Positions 16,301 through 24,080 of a stretch of 32,458 nucleotides of DNA are shown piece by piece. Made by a program: the position numbers and the translations under genes. The stretch is from Elusimicrobia bacterium HGW-Elusimicrobia-1 (GTDB taxonomy: Bacteria; Elusimicrobiota; Endomicrobiia; PHAN01), in contig PHAN01000019.1 in assembly GCA_002841695.1 (NCBI GenBank), positions 1-32,458 of the forward strand. The letters run 5' to 3'. Below the pieces are notes generated by a model. It saw only the letters and a program-made list of their open reading frames with translations, searched no databases and had not been told where the DNA came from. The stretch's first letter is position 1; every line of letters begins with the position of its first letter.

Positions 16301-18419
16301 GGCTCTTACAGAGAACGCCACTTACTGGTGGAGAGTGTTCGTCACCGACGGCAAGTCGGCTGTCCAGGGCGACGCGACCCGATACTTCAAGGTCAACGCT
16401 GCGCCCGAGGCGCCTCGAACTTTCAATCTTATCGTTCCGTCGGAGAACTGGCGTTCGACGTCCACTATCGTTAATTTCTCGTGGGAGGCCACGACCGATC
16501 CGGATCCCGACGAAGGAGTGATTTATAACCTTATCTGGTCGCAGTCCCCGATTTTCACTTCGAGCGTTACAATCGCCGGCCTTGTATCCACGACGGCGCA
16601 GGTCTCTGTGCCGAGCGACAACTCTTACTATTACTGGAAGGTCGAGGCCGTAGGAACGGACGCGATGAAGCGGGCATCAAACCAGAGTTTCGGGCGATTT
16701 TACGTCGATATCGAAAAAGAACTGCCGCTTGGGTTTTCTTTGCTCGAACCGTCCTATGGCGTGATAATCTCGTCTACCCTGAAACCCCTTTTCAGATGGA
16801 GCGACGCCGTCGACCCCGACCCGTCCGACACGGTCAGATATTACATAGAGGTTTTGCAGAATCCCGAGTTTACCGGAGCGCAGCCGATTCCGACGGGAAG
16901 CGATACCTATTTTCAGCCGCTGTCGAACCTCATAGACCAGGCGACCTATTTTTGGCGCGTCCGCGCGGCGGGCTATCAGGGCAGCCCCGCCTCGCACGTC
17001 GACGCCGATGTCGCCGGCGGTTACACGTTTTCCTCGACGGGAACTTTCATTATTTCTATGGTGAATTACCCGCCGGATCCGTTCGCGCTCGTTTCGCCAG
17101 CCGGTAATTCGGCGGTCAATACGAAATTCCCCGTCTTTCATTGGGCGGCCGCCGCCGACAGCGATGTCGGCGCCACGGTAACTTACGCCGTGGATGTTTC
17201 GTCGCGCGCCGATTTTCTTACCGTCGCATTCTCTACTTCCGGACTTACATCAACGTCCATAACTTCTCCGGTCGGTTTGTTTGAAAATAGAACCTATTGG
17301 TGGCGGGTAACCGCTGCCGATAACAAAGGCGCTTTGACGTTATCGGGCGTTTCATCCTTCAAAATACCCGTTCTTACGATTCCACAGAGCGTTTTGGGGA
17401 TAAAAACGTCGCTTTCCGGCGACTCGACATCCTTTATGATTTTGTGGACTCCCGTGCTGCACAACGCCGACGGAAGCGTCGTGGACGACCTTGCCGGTTA
17501 CCACATTTACAAATCCATCGATTTCGACGGTTTGTTCTCGGCGGTTCCGCACGTATTCGTGGATAAATCGCGGACGTCTTTCAGCGATACCGTGTCCGGA
17601 AACTTCTTTTACAAAATAAAGTCGGTTGACACATCCGGCGTCGAGGGCGCCGATTCGCTCGTATTCAGGACTTTCGCGGGTGATGCCGCTTACGCCGAAT
17701 CGCCGGACAGGGTCTTCGTAATGGAAATACCGTCTGAAGTCGCCCGCTCTTTGGGCGCCGCGCACAACGAATACGGCACTGACCTGATGGTGAGGATTTC
17801 CACCAAATCCACAGAGGATGCGCTCAGCGAGTTTGAAATCGGCATACTGCGTCCCGACGGCACGAAACTTGACAGATATACTTTCGTCGCGGCGGTAAAA
17901 CTGAAATTTTCAATAGACAATATAAAACGCGCCGCCGCCGCGCGCGCGTCCCCGTCGATGCGCGCCATTGAATTTGCGCCGTCGGACATGGCGATTTTCT
18001 GGCATAATGGCGTGGAGTTTCTCAAGTTTCCGTCGGCCGTCGACGCCGCTGCCGGCGCGATTGTGTCCGGCATCTCCAACGCGGGAACTTACCAGGTCAG
18101 GCGGTCGATGCGATCATCCGTCGCGGCGATAACCGCGGTCAATCCTCCCAAGATTTTTACTCCGGGTGTCGCCCCTTACGAAAAGATACAATTTTTTGTC
18201 GACAATCCTTTCGCCGGGGATGTCGCGGGTGAAATTATAAATCTGCGCGGAATAAAAGTGGCTTCGCTCGTTTCCGTGGGCGATAACAAAGATATATCCG
18301 TAACACTCGAGTGGAACGGAAAGGATGCCGCGGGCTCTGCCGCGCCGAAAGGCATTTATATCTATCAGATAACAATCGGCAGCGAGATAAGAAACGGCAC
18401 CATAATAGTGGCCAGATAA
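13398..18419 (+). CDS. Giant secreted fibronectin type III surface protein with FlgD-like C-terminus
   Basis: This 1673-residue secreted protein has a signal peptide around residues 15-37, ending ASAARA. About eight Fn3-type modules follow (approximately 38-790; TYYFRVRT, TTYSYRLRAVN, TFYFAMKALDEAGN). Next come five related modules of about 105-115 residues starting near 794, 905, 1008, 1112 and 1228 with an F-x-L-x-x-P...W...D.D pattern, then another Fn3 near 1327-1425. The C-terminus (about 1584-1673) is a FlgD-like Ig domain (LEWNGKDAAG, PKGIYIYQI), of the kind often used for outer-membrane anchoring or sorting. The start could also be the ATG at 13440, which gives a compact signal peptide; neither start has a clear ribosome site. 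It is probably an adhesin or surface-layer scaffold, but its ligand is unknown. Confidence 0.85.
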   Translation: MIKQIPDLSPTVAGMRFLSRAAVFFLAAFLAASAARAELSPPSGLSAFAGDGAVILEWTILAEPPEGDVNYEIEISSWSPSSFTFLTAVLHPGATHLAQNLINGNTYYFRVRTSTGTGPDTVVSDWVQTSTAPWVALGAPEWTLYSEAVSTGAINWAWTSGVNASEHYVMAFPSGNDISGPLASDATYWAQSSLTPDTSSQVFLRAANGFLFADSESKLLYTFAATPSDFRSTLQPGTTQTTLAWSDEGNPESVRYRLERSTYGTGQWFQIAELSGAGATYYLDAGLSEKTTYSYRLRAVNTDDIETAFVEISTRTGSIDPQSPALNLAQAASELLDGQITLFFDAPYDDTPAEPVTAYIIKYATYSLDGGGWDLPTSSTVSQNISPAAPGAPQTRVVTGLYPGTTFYFAMKALDEAGNQSAISATRNAAAQEKPPNPPQNITAVATSDINIRVTWSAPSVSGYDDRDKYWFYRGTFPFTLAAQATFSFDLATHNYQNDDADGGGDNPIKRETTYYYRLATSDLGNGPAGTGLFSTALFSELSALTSVRTPDLTAPPAVTTLTALTGNSEGRINLSWTSPTDNSERIGEGAGENIIGGAFRLRWTTNYAESFSTSTPSVEISTTTSPGALNSYLITGLSGGATYYVRVWTRDESHNWSPVSTGATAYAQVDISAPGAITKIIATAAWRRMNLVWTAPGDDGYAGMLNGGFEIRLSSSVAITNDSAWNAVSSGYPYRISFSTSGVSPGSSRFLTITGLANSVTYYAAIKTVDDTGNYSPISSMSPSALPLNSMPAAFSLVAPANGAEITTDYRPWLSWGDSSDTDMAYDDSFVYNVYYSTSQYFEVGVTTASENLTVTNYQIPPGHFNEDKRYYWKVAARDLDGAQRFSNQVFSLVINVENSTPTAPVLQSPANAFRVATATPTLSWTASVDSDILDVLYYTVHYTTSSGAFWQYSSSAGITSTSYVTPALTENATYWWRVFVTDGKSAVQGDATRYFKVNAAPEAPRTFNLIVPSENWRSTSTIVNFSWEATTDPDPDEGVIYNLIWSQSPIFTSSVTIAGLVSTTAQVSVPSDNSYYYWKVEAVGTDAMKRASNQSFGRFYVDIEKELPLGFSLLEPSYGVIISSTLKPLFRWSDAVDPDPSDTVRYYIEVLQNPEFTGAQPIPTGSDTYFQPLSNLIDQATYFWRVRAAGYQGSPASHVDADVAGGYTFSSTGTFIISMVNYPPDPFALVSPAGNSAVNTKFPVFHWAAAADSDVGATVTYAVDVSSRADFLTVAFSTSGLTSTSITSPVGLFENRTYWWRVTAADNKGALTLSGVSSFKIPVLTIPQSVLGIKTSLSGDSTSFMILWTPVLHNADGSVVDDLAGYHIYKSIDFDGLFSAVPHVFVDKSRTSFSDTVSGNFFYKIKSVDTSGVEGADSLVFRTFAGDAAYAESPDRVFVMEIPSEVARSLGAAHNEYGTDLMVRISTKSTEDALSEFEIGILRPDGTKLDRYTFVAAVKLKFSIDNIKRAAAARASPSMRAIEFAPSDMAIFWHNGVEFLKFPSAVDAAAGAIVSGISNAGTYQVRRSMRSSVAAITAVNPPKIFTPGVAPYEKIQFFVDNPFAGDVAGEIINLRGIKVASLVSVGDNKDISVTLEWNGKDAAGSAAPKGIYIYQITIGSEIRNGTIIVAR

Positions 18420-18420
18420 C

Positions 18421-18600
18421 GGGGGGTAGGGTTTAGGGCTTAGGGCTTAGGGTCTAGGGGTTAGGGTTTAGTGAAATGATTAAAAAACGGAGAGTGGAAA
18501 AGACAGTGTTTAGGATTCAGGGTTTGGGGTATAGTTTTTTTGTTTTATTTATTTTCGTTTTTTTCTATACCCTAGCCCCTAGACCCTATACCCTATCTTC
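18421..18600. repeat. TTAGGG-like inverted repeat overlapping the start of the next gene
   Basis: The left part (18423-18471) is a degenerate run of TTAGGG/CTAGGGG units. The right part (18565-18598) is the inverted counterpart. The arms 18448-18466 and 18570-18588 are complementary at 18 of 19 positions. A weaker forward unit lies at about 18508-18533. The element begins two bases after the Fn3 stop and runs into the coding region of the LysM protein. Confidence 0.8.
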
Positions 18601-20419
18601 TGTCCCCTGCCTTTACGGGGCCTATGATGATTTCGGCGCGGGCGCGAGCGTTCTGGCCGTCGGCGGAGCCGTTACCGCCGTCGGCGACAATATTTACTCT
18701 TCTGCGCTGAATCCGGCGTGCCTGGCATATCTTAAAAGGGGTCAAGCGGCTTTTGAATACGGTCGTCTGCATCTTAACCTTTCCGACGGCTCCAATTTGT
18801 TCAACGGTTTCTTTGCGGCGGGATATCCTTTCATAAAATCCGAGATAGTCGAAACTCGAGTCGAGGCGTCGACCGTTGCCCTCGTATCCGTGTCATCGGG
18901 CGTTTCCGCATCGCCCGACGTCTCCACGAATGCCGCGCCGAGTCCGGCATCCGTCGATATAAAAACCGACATAAGAAGAACGCTTTCGCGCGCGCTGATG
19001 GTGAGTTATCGCTCTATGGGACTATCAGAGTATTATTCCGAAAGTGTCCTTACTCTCGGGTACGCCGGATTTTTGGGCAAAAGGATTTCGTTCGGTCTGG
19101 CCGTAAAATCATTGACGGACGCTTTTATCACGGATAAATATCTGGAGCGCTCCGCGGTTTTTGGTTATGGCGAAACTCTCTCCAAAACATCTTATACCGG
19201 CGACTTAGGGCTGATATGGAATCCCGGCCCCGGATTTTTCATCGGTATATCCGCGCTTGATTTTACTGAACCGGACATAGGGTACATTGAACACGATCCG
19301 TTGCCGGCGACTTACAGAGTGGGTGTAGGGATGAGAAGGGCGGACGCCCGTTTTGGCTGTGATTGCAGTTATGCGCCCCGCACTAAAAATACGGAAGCGG
19401 CGACCGGATTTGAAAAAAATCTGAGCGCGCTCATTGCGTTGCGCGGCGGGCTGGTTTACGGGCGGCGCGAACAATACGATTCGTGGCGAATTACCGCCGG
19501 TATGGGTTTTGAAATATCCAATTCCATCGTGCTGGATTACGCCTTTGTTTATCCGCTTACGGTTCTTAAAAACACTTACGGCTCTCACTGGATGAGTTTC
19601 GTTTACAGGTTCGGGAAAGTGCTTTCCGAAGAAATGGAGCCCGGAAGTTTGGAACGCGCCTATCAGGAACTCACTGAGGAGAAATACAGTTTAGAAACGC
19701 GCCTTGCCCGCACCGAATCGGAGAAAAGGCATCTTGAAGAAGTTCTGATAGAAGAGGCAAGTTCGCGCATCAGGGAGAGGATACGGCAGGCCAAGGAATC
19801 TTCAAAGACGGATTCCCCCGCCAGACGTGAAACCGACCCTGCCCGCATCGCCGGCGTTACCGGAGTTATGGCGTCGCGCACTCACGTAGTCCGCAGGGGA
19901 GATACGCTGCAATCGCTGGCAGAAAAATACTACAAGGATTCCAAACTCTGGATAGAGATTTATAACGCAAACCGCGCCGATATCGGGCGCGGGGGAACTC
20001 TGAGGCCCGATCAAGTTTTGGTAATACCCCCGAACCCGTCGGAGCGGTCGACTCAGCAGGCCGTTCCCTCCGCTGTTCGTCCGGCGGAAACGACGCAATC
20101 GGCCGCGCCGGAGGTAAAAGTTATTTCGCCGTCCGCGGATTCCGCGCCCGCGCCTTTCGTCGATGTCGCCGCGCCTGTCGATCCGTCGGTTTCAAAACCG
20201 TCGCCCGCGCCCAAATCCGCTGTTCCCGTCGCAAAAGAGCGCCCGTCGCCCGTAAAATCCGCCGCGCGAACGCATGTCGTCGGCCAGGGCGAAAACTTGC
20301 GCAGTATCGCCGCAAAATACTATAATGACCCCGAAAAATGGCGCGTGATTCTGGACGCCAATAAAGACAAAATAATCCGCGGTCAGGTTCGGCCCGGCGT
20401 GGAACTTTCCATACCGTAA
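18476..20419 (+). CDS. PorV-like outer-membrane barrel with coiled coil and two LysM domains
   Basis: This 647-residue protein has a hydrophobic signal-like segment at 19-34. A PorV/UPF0164-like beta-barrel follows from about 50 to 385 (GAGASVLAVGGAVTAVGDN, then SALNPACLAYL). A charged coiled coil spans about 395-445. LysM 1 spans about 468-517 (THVVRRGDTLQSLAEKYY), a Pro/Ala/Ser linker follows, and LysM 2 spans about 599-647 (THVVGQGENLRSIAAKYY). LysM binds peptidoglycan, so it likely ties the outer membrane to the wall and may serve the adjacent Fn3 protein. The N-terminal residues, including TLAPRPY (32-38), are encoded by a dispersed repeat. An ATG at 18476 inside the repeat is the only plausible start. 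Confidence 0.82.
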   Translation: MIKKRRVEKTVFRIQGLGYSFFVLFIFVFFYTLAPRPYTLSSVPCLYGAYDDFGAGASVLAVGGAVTAVGDNIYSSALNPACLAYLKRGQAAFEYGRLHLNLSDGSNLFNGFFAAGYPFIKSEIVETRVEASTVALVSVSSGVSASPDVSTNAAPSPASVDIKTDIRRTLSRALMVSYRSMGLSEYYSESVLTLGYAGFLGKRISFGLAVKSLTDAFITDKYLERSAVFGYGETLSKTSYTGDLGLIWNPGPGFFIGISALDFTEPDIGYIEHDPLPATYRVGVGMRRADARFGCDCSYAPRTKNTEAATGFEKNLSALIALRGGLVYGRREQYDSWRITAGMGFEISNSIVLDYAFVYPLTVLKNTYGSHWMSFVYRFGKVLSEEMEPGSLERAYQELTEEKYSLETRLARTESEKRHLEEVLIEEASSRIRERIRQAKESSKTDSPARRETDPARIAGVTGVMASRTHVVRRGDTLQSLAEKYYKDSKLWIEIYNANRADIGRGGTLRPDQVLVIPPNPSERSTQQAVPSAVRPAETTQSAAPEVKVISPSADSAPAPFVDVAAPVDPSVSKPSPAPKSAVPVAKERPSPVKSAARTHVVGQGENLRSIAAKYYNDPEKWRVILDANKDKIIRGQVRPGVELSIP

Positions 20420-20425
20420 ACAAAT

Positions 20426-21853
20426 ATGAACGAATACGAAGATAAGCCGGATAACACGGGACTCGAAGACAAAGCGGTTTCGGATTCATGGGACTGGGTT
20501 TCTGCCGAACTCAGAAAACTGGAAGACGAACTCTCGCCGGATTCCGAAATGCTTGAAGTGGTCGATGCCATATCCGTGGCCGATTTCTGGAAGCGTCGTT
20601 ACGACGAAGAAAGCACGCTTTGGGAACGGAAGCTTCAGATTAAAGAAGAGGAAAAATCCAACCTCAAAGAAAAGACGCAGTCGCACGGAATCGCCCTCAA
20701 AGAACTTGAATGGAAATTAAAGGAACTCGACAGACGGTGGCAGCAGGAAAAAATCGTACTTGAGGACCGCCTCAAATCGAAAGAAACGGAAGCCGAGCTC
20801 CAAAAAATAAAATTACAGTGGGAAATGCGGCTTGCCGCTCTCGAAGAAGAAAACAAACATCTTAAATCCAATATGTCGGCCGCATCGGGGGCGCCGATGC
20901 AACCGTCCGACGCCGGCTCGACGGTCGGCTCGTTTTACCCGTCTTCCGCGGGTTCCGGCGTAGCCGAGGCCAAAGTCAGGGAACTCGAAGAGAGATTGCG
21001 TCAGGCCGAGGAAGAATACCGCAAATCGTTAAAAAAACTCGATGAAGAAAAAGAGACGGTAAAACGTCAGCTTGACGGCAAGGAAGACACATTCCGTCAG
21101 GAAAAGGCGGCGTGGGAAACCCTCGAAAAAGAGGTCTCCCAGTTGAACCGTCAGATGATAGACCGTCTGAAACTTTTAAGGGAAAGAGAGCAGGATCACT
21201 TTACGGTGCTTGAAGACCTCGCCCGGGGTTTCGCTCACAGGGTGCGCAATTATCTGGGCATAATTTCGGGCACCATACAGCTTTGCGTGGCCAATTATAA
21301 GATGGACGAGGAATTGAAAGGTCAGCTTGTCATAGTCGACCAGAACGTGGCCGATATGCTCAAATCCATAGAAGAATTTCTCGCTCTGGCGCGGATACCG
21401 CAGATGTCGTTCGTTAAAATGTCCATCGCTTCCGTCGCAGATAAAGCGTTGTCCGTCGCGGCGGATAAATTCAAAGCCGTCGGCATTTCCGTGGAAAAAA
21501 ACTTTGCCGATGTGCCGGAAATAGATATCGACGAAAAACTGATGTCGGAAGCGTTGGGGCATCTTTTTTCAAATGCCGCGGAAGCGATGTCCGGCGGCGG
21601 CAATCTTACGGTTTCATTAAGTTACGAGAACGCCAAATCGCTCATAACGTTAAAAATCGCAGACACCGGCGCGGGCGTTTCCGAAGCCCACTTAAAGAAA
21701 ATATTCCAGCCGTATTTCACCACCAAGAAAAACCGCAAAGGCCTGGGATTAACGTCGGCCAAACGAATAGTCGACCTCCATGGCGCGACTCTCGCCCTTG
21801 AAAGCGTCAAAGGCAAGGGAACCGTCGTCAGCATAGTTTTTCTCGTCAAATGA
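20426..21853 (+). CDS. Soluble sensor histidine kinase with N-terminal coiled coil
   Basis: This 475-residue cytoplasmic kinase has no membrane segment. Residues 60-250 are heptad-rich coiled coil, interrupted by a Ser/Gly-rich patch near 150-180. The dimerisation/phosphoacceptor helix holds FAHRVRNYLG with His271. The ATPase domain has SNAAEAM (N box, about 380), DTGAGVSE (G1, about 413), FQPYFTTK (F box) and GLGLTSAKRIVDLHG (G2, about 440). The residue after the phosphoacceptor His is Arg rather than the usual Glu/Asp, and the NPL that normally follows is NYL. There is no response regulator nearby, so it is an orphan. Its stop overlaps the next gene (ATGA). The signal it senses is unknown. 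Confidence 0.87.
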   Translation: MNEYEDKPDNTGLEDKAVSDSWDWVSAELRKLEDELSPDSEMLEVVDAISVADFWKRRYDEESTLWERKLQIKEEEKSNLKEKTQSHGIALKELEWKLKELDRRWQQEKIVLEDRLKSKETEAELQKIKLQWEMRLAALEEENKHLKSNMSAASGAPMQPSDAGSTVGSFYPSSAGSGVAEAKVRELEERLRQAEEEYRKSLKKLDEEKETVKRQLDGKEDTFRQEKAAWETLEKEVSQLNRQMIDRLKLLREREQDHFTVLEDLARGFAHRVRNYLGIISGTIQLCVANYKMDEELKGQLVIVDQNVADMLKSIEEFLALARIPQMSFVKMSIASVADKALSVAADKFKAVGISVEKNFADVPEIDIDEKLMSEALGHLFSNAAEAMSGGGNLTVSLSYENAKSLITLKIADTGAGVSEAHLKKIFQPYFTTKKNRKGLGLTSAKRIVDLHGATLALESVKGKGTVVSIVFLVK

Positions 21854-22371
21854 TTTTCCGCATTTCCGCTCCGGTATCCGTATCAAGCGTTCCCCGCGGC
21901 CTTCGTCCCGCCGCGCGCGTCCTTCTGTCCGGCGAAGTTTTTACGCTTCGCGATATGTCTCTTGCAAAACTCCGGAAACGATCGTCGGTAGTGCCGTTGT
22001 CGGGCGCCGCCGTTTATTTTTGCGCGCCTACCCGCGGAGGCGGGTCCCGGCGCAGTCCTGTCTCCTGCGGGCCCACGACTTCCGCGCGTATGGCGGCCGG
22101 AATACCTTTTCTCGTCGGACGCGGCGTAAAAATTTTCATAGGAAAAGGACCGCTTCCGTCCGCGATCTTGCGCGTAATTGCGCGCTCCGGCGGGGTATAT
22201 CTTACCGCCGTCGGCGGATGCGGGGCGTATTATTCGCGTTTCGTAAAGAAGCTCTCCGTCGCGGCGTTTCCGGAATTGGGCGCCGAAGCCGTGCTTAAGC
22301 TCGTTGTCGGCGAAATGCCTCTTGCGGTTTCTCCGTCGGTTTCCGAGGATAAAGGATTTTCAAAAAAATAA
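21850..22371 (+). CDS. Fumarate hydratase class I beta-subunit-like protein
   Basis: This 173-residue protein matches the C-terminal/beta part of class I fumarases and tartrate dehydratases. It has GEVFTLRDMSLAKL near 29-42, GPTTSARMAAGIPFLV near 74-90, an FIGKG turn, LTAVGGCGAYYSRFVK near 117-132 and FPELGAEAVLKL near 139-150. In two-subunit enzymes this part works with an alpha subunit that binds the iron-sulfur cluster. No alpha gene is present in this window. Translation is coupled to the histidine kinase (ATGA), and its stop abuts the coaX ATG. It may pair with an alpha subunit encoded elsewhere, or have a separate role. Confidence 0.8.
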   Translation: MIFRISAPVSVSSVPRGLRPAARVLLSGEVFTLRDMSLAKLRKRSSVVPLSGAAVYFCAPTRGGGSRRSPVSCGPTTSARMAAGIPFLVGRGVKIFIGKGPLPSAILRVIARSGGVYLTAVGGCGAYYSRFVKKLSVAAFPELGAEAVLKLVVGEMPLAVSPSVSEDKGFSKK

Positions 22372-23169
22372 ATGCTTACGGCCATAGATATAGGAAACAC
22401 CAATATAACTTTCGGGCTTTTCGCCCTTGACGAAGGGCGGGCGCAAAAGGGTCCGCTGCATATGTGGCGTATGTCAACCGACGCGCGTCGCACCTCCGAC
22501 GAGTATGGAACACAGATGCTGGATTTTTTTCATTACGCATTGCTGAATAAAGAGGACGTGACGTCGGTTGCGGTTTCAAGCGTAGTTCCCGCGCTTAATT
22601 CCGTGATAGTTTCCGCTTGCTCGGATTACCTCGGGAAAAAACCGGTCGTTTTCGGCGTGCGGCATTTTGCCGCCGCCAAACTCGGCGTCAGCGTGGATAA
22701 TCCCGAGGAAGTCGGAGTAGACCGGCTTATGAACGCTTTGGCCGTCAGGGAATTTTTCGGCGCGCCTTCCATAGCGGTGGATTTCGGTACGGCCGTAACT
22801 TTCGATTGCGTCGGACGCAAGGGCGATTACGTGGGCGGAGTGATACTGCCCGGACCCTCCGCCGCCGCCGACTTGCTGGCGGCGTCGACGGCAAAATTGC
22901 CCAAAGTCGAGCTTCGTCGGCCATCGAATGTTATAGGAAAAAATACGATCGAATGCATACAGTCCGGAATACACCGCGGTTATTCGGCGATGATAAAAAA
23001 GTTTATCAAGGACATTCGCGCGGAAATAGGAAGAAATGCCAAGGTCGCGGTAACAGGGGGATTGGCGGTATTGTTCAGAGAAGACATTAAGGCGCTCGGT
23101 TCGTTCGTTCCCGAACTTACTCTGGAAGGTGTAAGGTTGCTTTGGAATAAAACTTCAAAACAGGATTAA
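22372..23169 (+). CDS. coaX: Type III pantothenate kinase
   Basis: This enzyme phosphorylates pantothenate, the first step of coenzyme A synthesis. The 265-residue length is normal. It has AIDIGNTNITFGLF at the N-terminus (phosphate-binding loop), GVDRLMNALA near 117-126, DFGTAVTFDCV near 138-148 and GGVILPG near 156-162, all typical of CoaX in the ASKHA fold. The ATG directly follows the upstream TAA, so the gene is probably translated by reinitiation. The last two codons and stop (CAG GAT TAA) are the first copy of the CAGGATTAA repeat that continues downstream, so the C-terminus has been supplied by repeat DNA. Confidence 0.94.
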   Translation: MLTAIDIGNTNITFGLFALDEGRAQKGPLHMWRMSTDARRTSDEYGTQMLDFFHYALLNKEDVTSVAVSSVVPALNSVIVSACSDYLGKKPVVFGVRHFAAAKLGVSVDNPEEVGVDRLMNALAVREFFGAPSIAVDFGTAVTFDCVGRKGDYVGGVILPGPSAAADLLAASTAKLPKVELRRPSNVIGKNTIECIQSGIHRGYSAMIKKFIKDIRAEIGRNAKVAVTGGLAVLFREDIKALGSFVPELTLEGVRLLWNKTSKQD

Positions 23170-23221
23170 AGACAGGATTAAGGATTAAGTTTTGTATTTT
23201 TTTGCTTAATCCTTAATCCTG
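23161..23221. repeat. CAGGATTAA repeat forming a 17-bp perfect hairpin
   Basis: CAGGATTAAGGATTAAG (23173-23189) is perfectly complementary to 23205-23221 across a 15-nt T-rich loop. An extra CAGGATTAA copy lies at 23161-23169 and provides the coaX stop. A second small inverted motif, CCTGAATACAGG, runs into the GGAGG ribosome site of the next gene. It could act as a terminator or as a structured leader. Confidence 0.75.
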
Positions 23222-23236
23222 AATACAGGAGGAACA

Positions 23237-23986
23237 ATGAAGAGATTTATGATGTTTTTGGCTTTCATCGTTTTTGCGGCGGTTAATACCCGCGCGGCTG
23301 CTTTCGACGAGTTCGCCTCGCAGATTCAAGGAAAAGCGGCAGCCGTAATCGAGACGCGCCTGAACGCTCTGGCCGCCGACCTCGGCGGGGCGATAGCGCA
23401 GACAAACTTTCATCAGGCCTCTACAATCGGCGGCACCCTGCCGGGTTTGGATGTTGGTGTGCACGTCGGCTATAAGGGGGTATCGTCAAAAAATGTAATA
23501 CTCAGTGAGGCGAAAGTCAGCGCGCTGACGCTTCCGGTTTTGCAGGTCGAGATAGGCATTCCGGTTATCAATCTCGACGTATTGGCGCGATATGCCGCCA
23601 TAGACAACTCGTCTTTGACCGGTGGCGGCCTGCGTTATTCGGTTTTTAAGACGATCCCGGCCGATGTCACCATCCTCGGACTCTATAATACTTTGAATGT
23701 TACCGCGTCCGGCAACGAATTTTCGGCCACTGTGCTTACCGGTTCGCTCGGTGTGAATTTCAAATTGCCGGTAGTGTCGCCCTATGTGGCCGTCAGTATG
23801 GATTCGGTCACTCTTACGCCCGATGCCGCCATAACATCGTACAAAGGGAGCGCTTCTCTTACTCGTTTGGACGCCGGCATCAATTTCGGACTGATACCGT
23901 TTACGTATATCAATATAGGCGGTTCGTATTACCTGGCCGAAGAGTCGTCCGTAGGATACCGCGCAGGTATGGGAGTCAAGTTCTGA
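23237..23986 (+). CDS. Secreted outer-membrane beta-barrel protein of unknown function
   Basis: I do not recognise a named family. The 249-residue protein has a signal peptide (about 1-21, ending NTRAAA). A helical stretch of about 40 residues follows (FDEFASQIQGKAAAV..., to about 60). After that, alternating amphipathic strands continue to a C-terminal aromatic residue (GMGVKF), the usual signal for outer-membrane barrel assembly. The start is well supported by AGGAGGAAC just upstream. It is separated from coaX by a hairpin repeat and is probably transcribed on its own. Confidence 0.75.
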   Translation: MKRFMMFLAFIVFAAVNTRAAAFDEFASQIQGKAAAVIETRLNALAADLGGAIAQTNFHQASTIGGTLPGLDVGVHVGYKGVSSKNVILSEAKVSALTLPVLQVEIGIPVINLDVLARYAAIDNSSLTGGGLRYSVFKTIPADVTILGLYNTLNVTASGNEFSATVLTGSLGVNFKLPVVSPYVAVSMDSVTLTPDAAITSYKGSASLTRLDAGINFGLIPFTYINIGGSYYLAEESSVGYRAGMGVKF

Positions 23987-24022
23987 TTGGGCCGTATGCC
24001 GGGTTTGATTGTTCGCCCCGTT

Positions 24023-24051
24023 TTGCCGTTACCGTCGGTTTTTTGTATAAT
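24023..24051 (+). promoter_or_regulatory. Putative sigma-70-like promoter for the small helical protein
   Basis: TTGCCG (24023-24028) and TATAAT (24046-24051) are separated by 17 bp on the plus strand. The spacing is ideal and the -10 is consensus. The ribosome site GGAGG and the ATG at 24081 follow within 30 bp. Confidence 0.5.
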
Positions 24052-24080
24052 CGGCTAAAGAATCCGGAGGTTGAAAGAAT

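Noticed and set aside
18423-18471. Telomere-like TTAGGG run suggesting a linear replicon end
   Set aside because: It is short, degenerate, internal and has an inverted partner 100 bp away, so it is a dispersed palindromic repeat.
23173-23221. Riboswitch ahead of the outer-membrane protein gene
   Set aside because: The hairpin is a simple copy of the CAGGATTAA repeat and has no known aptamer features; terminator or repeat is simpler.
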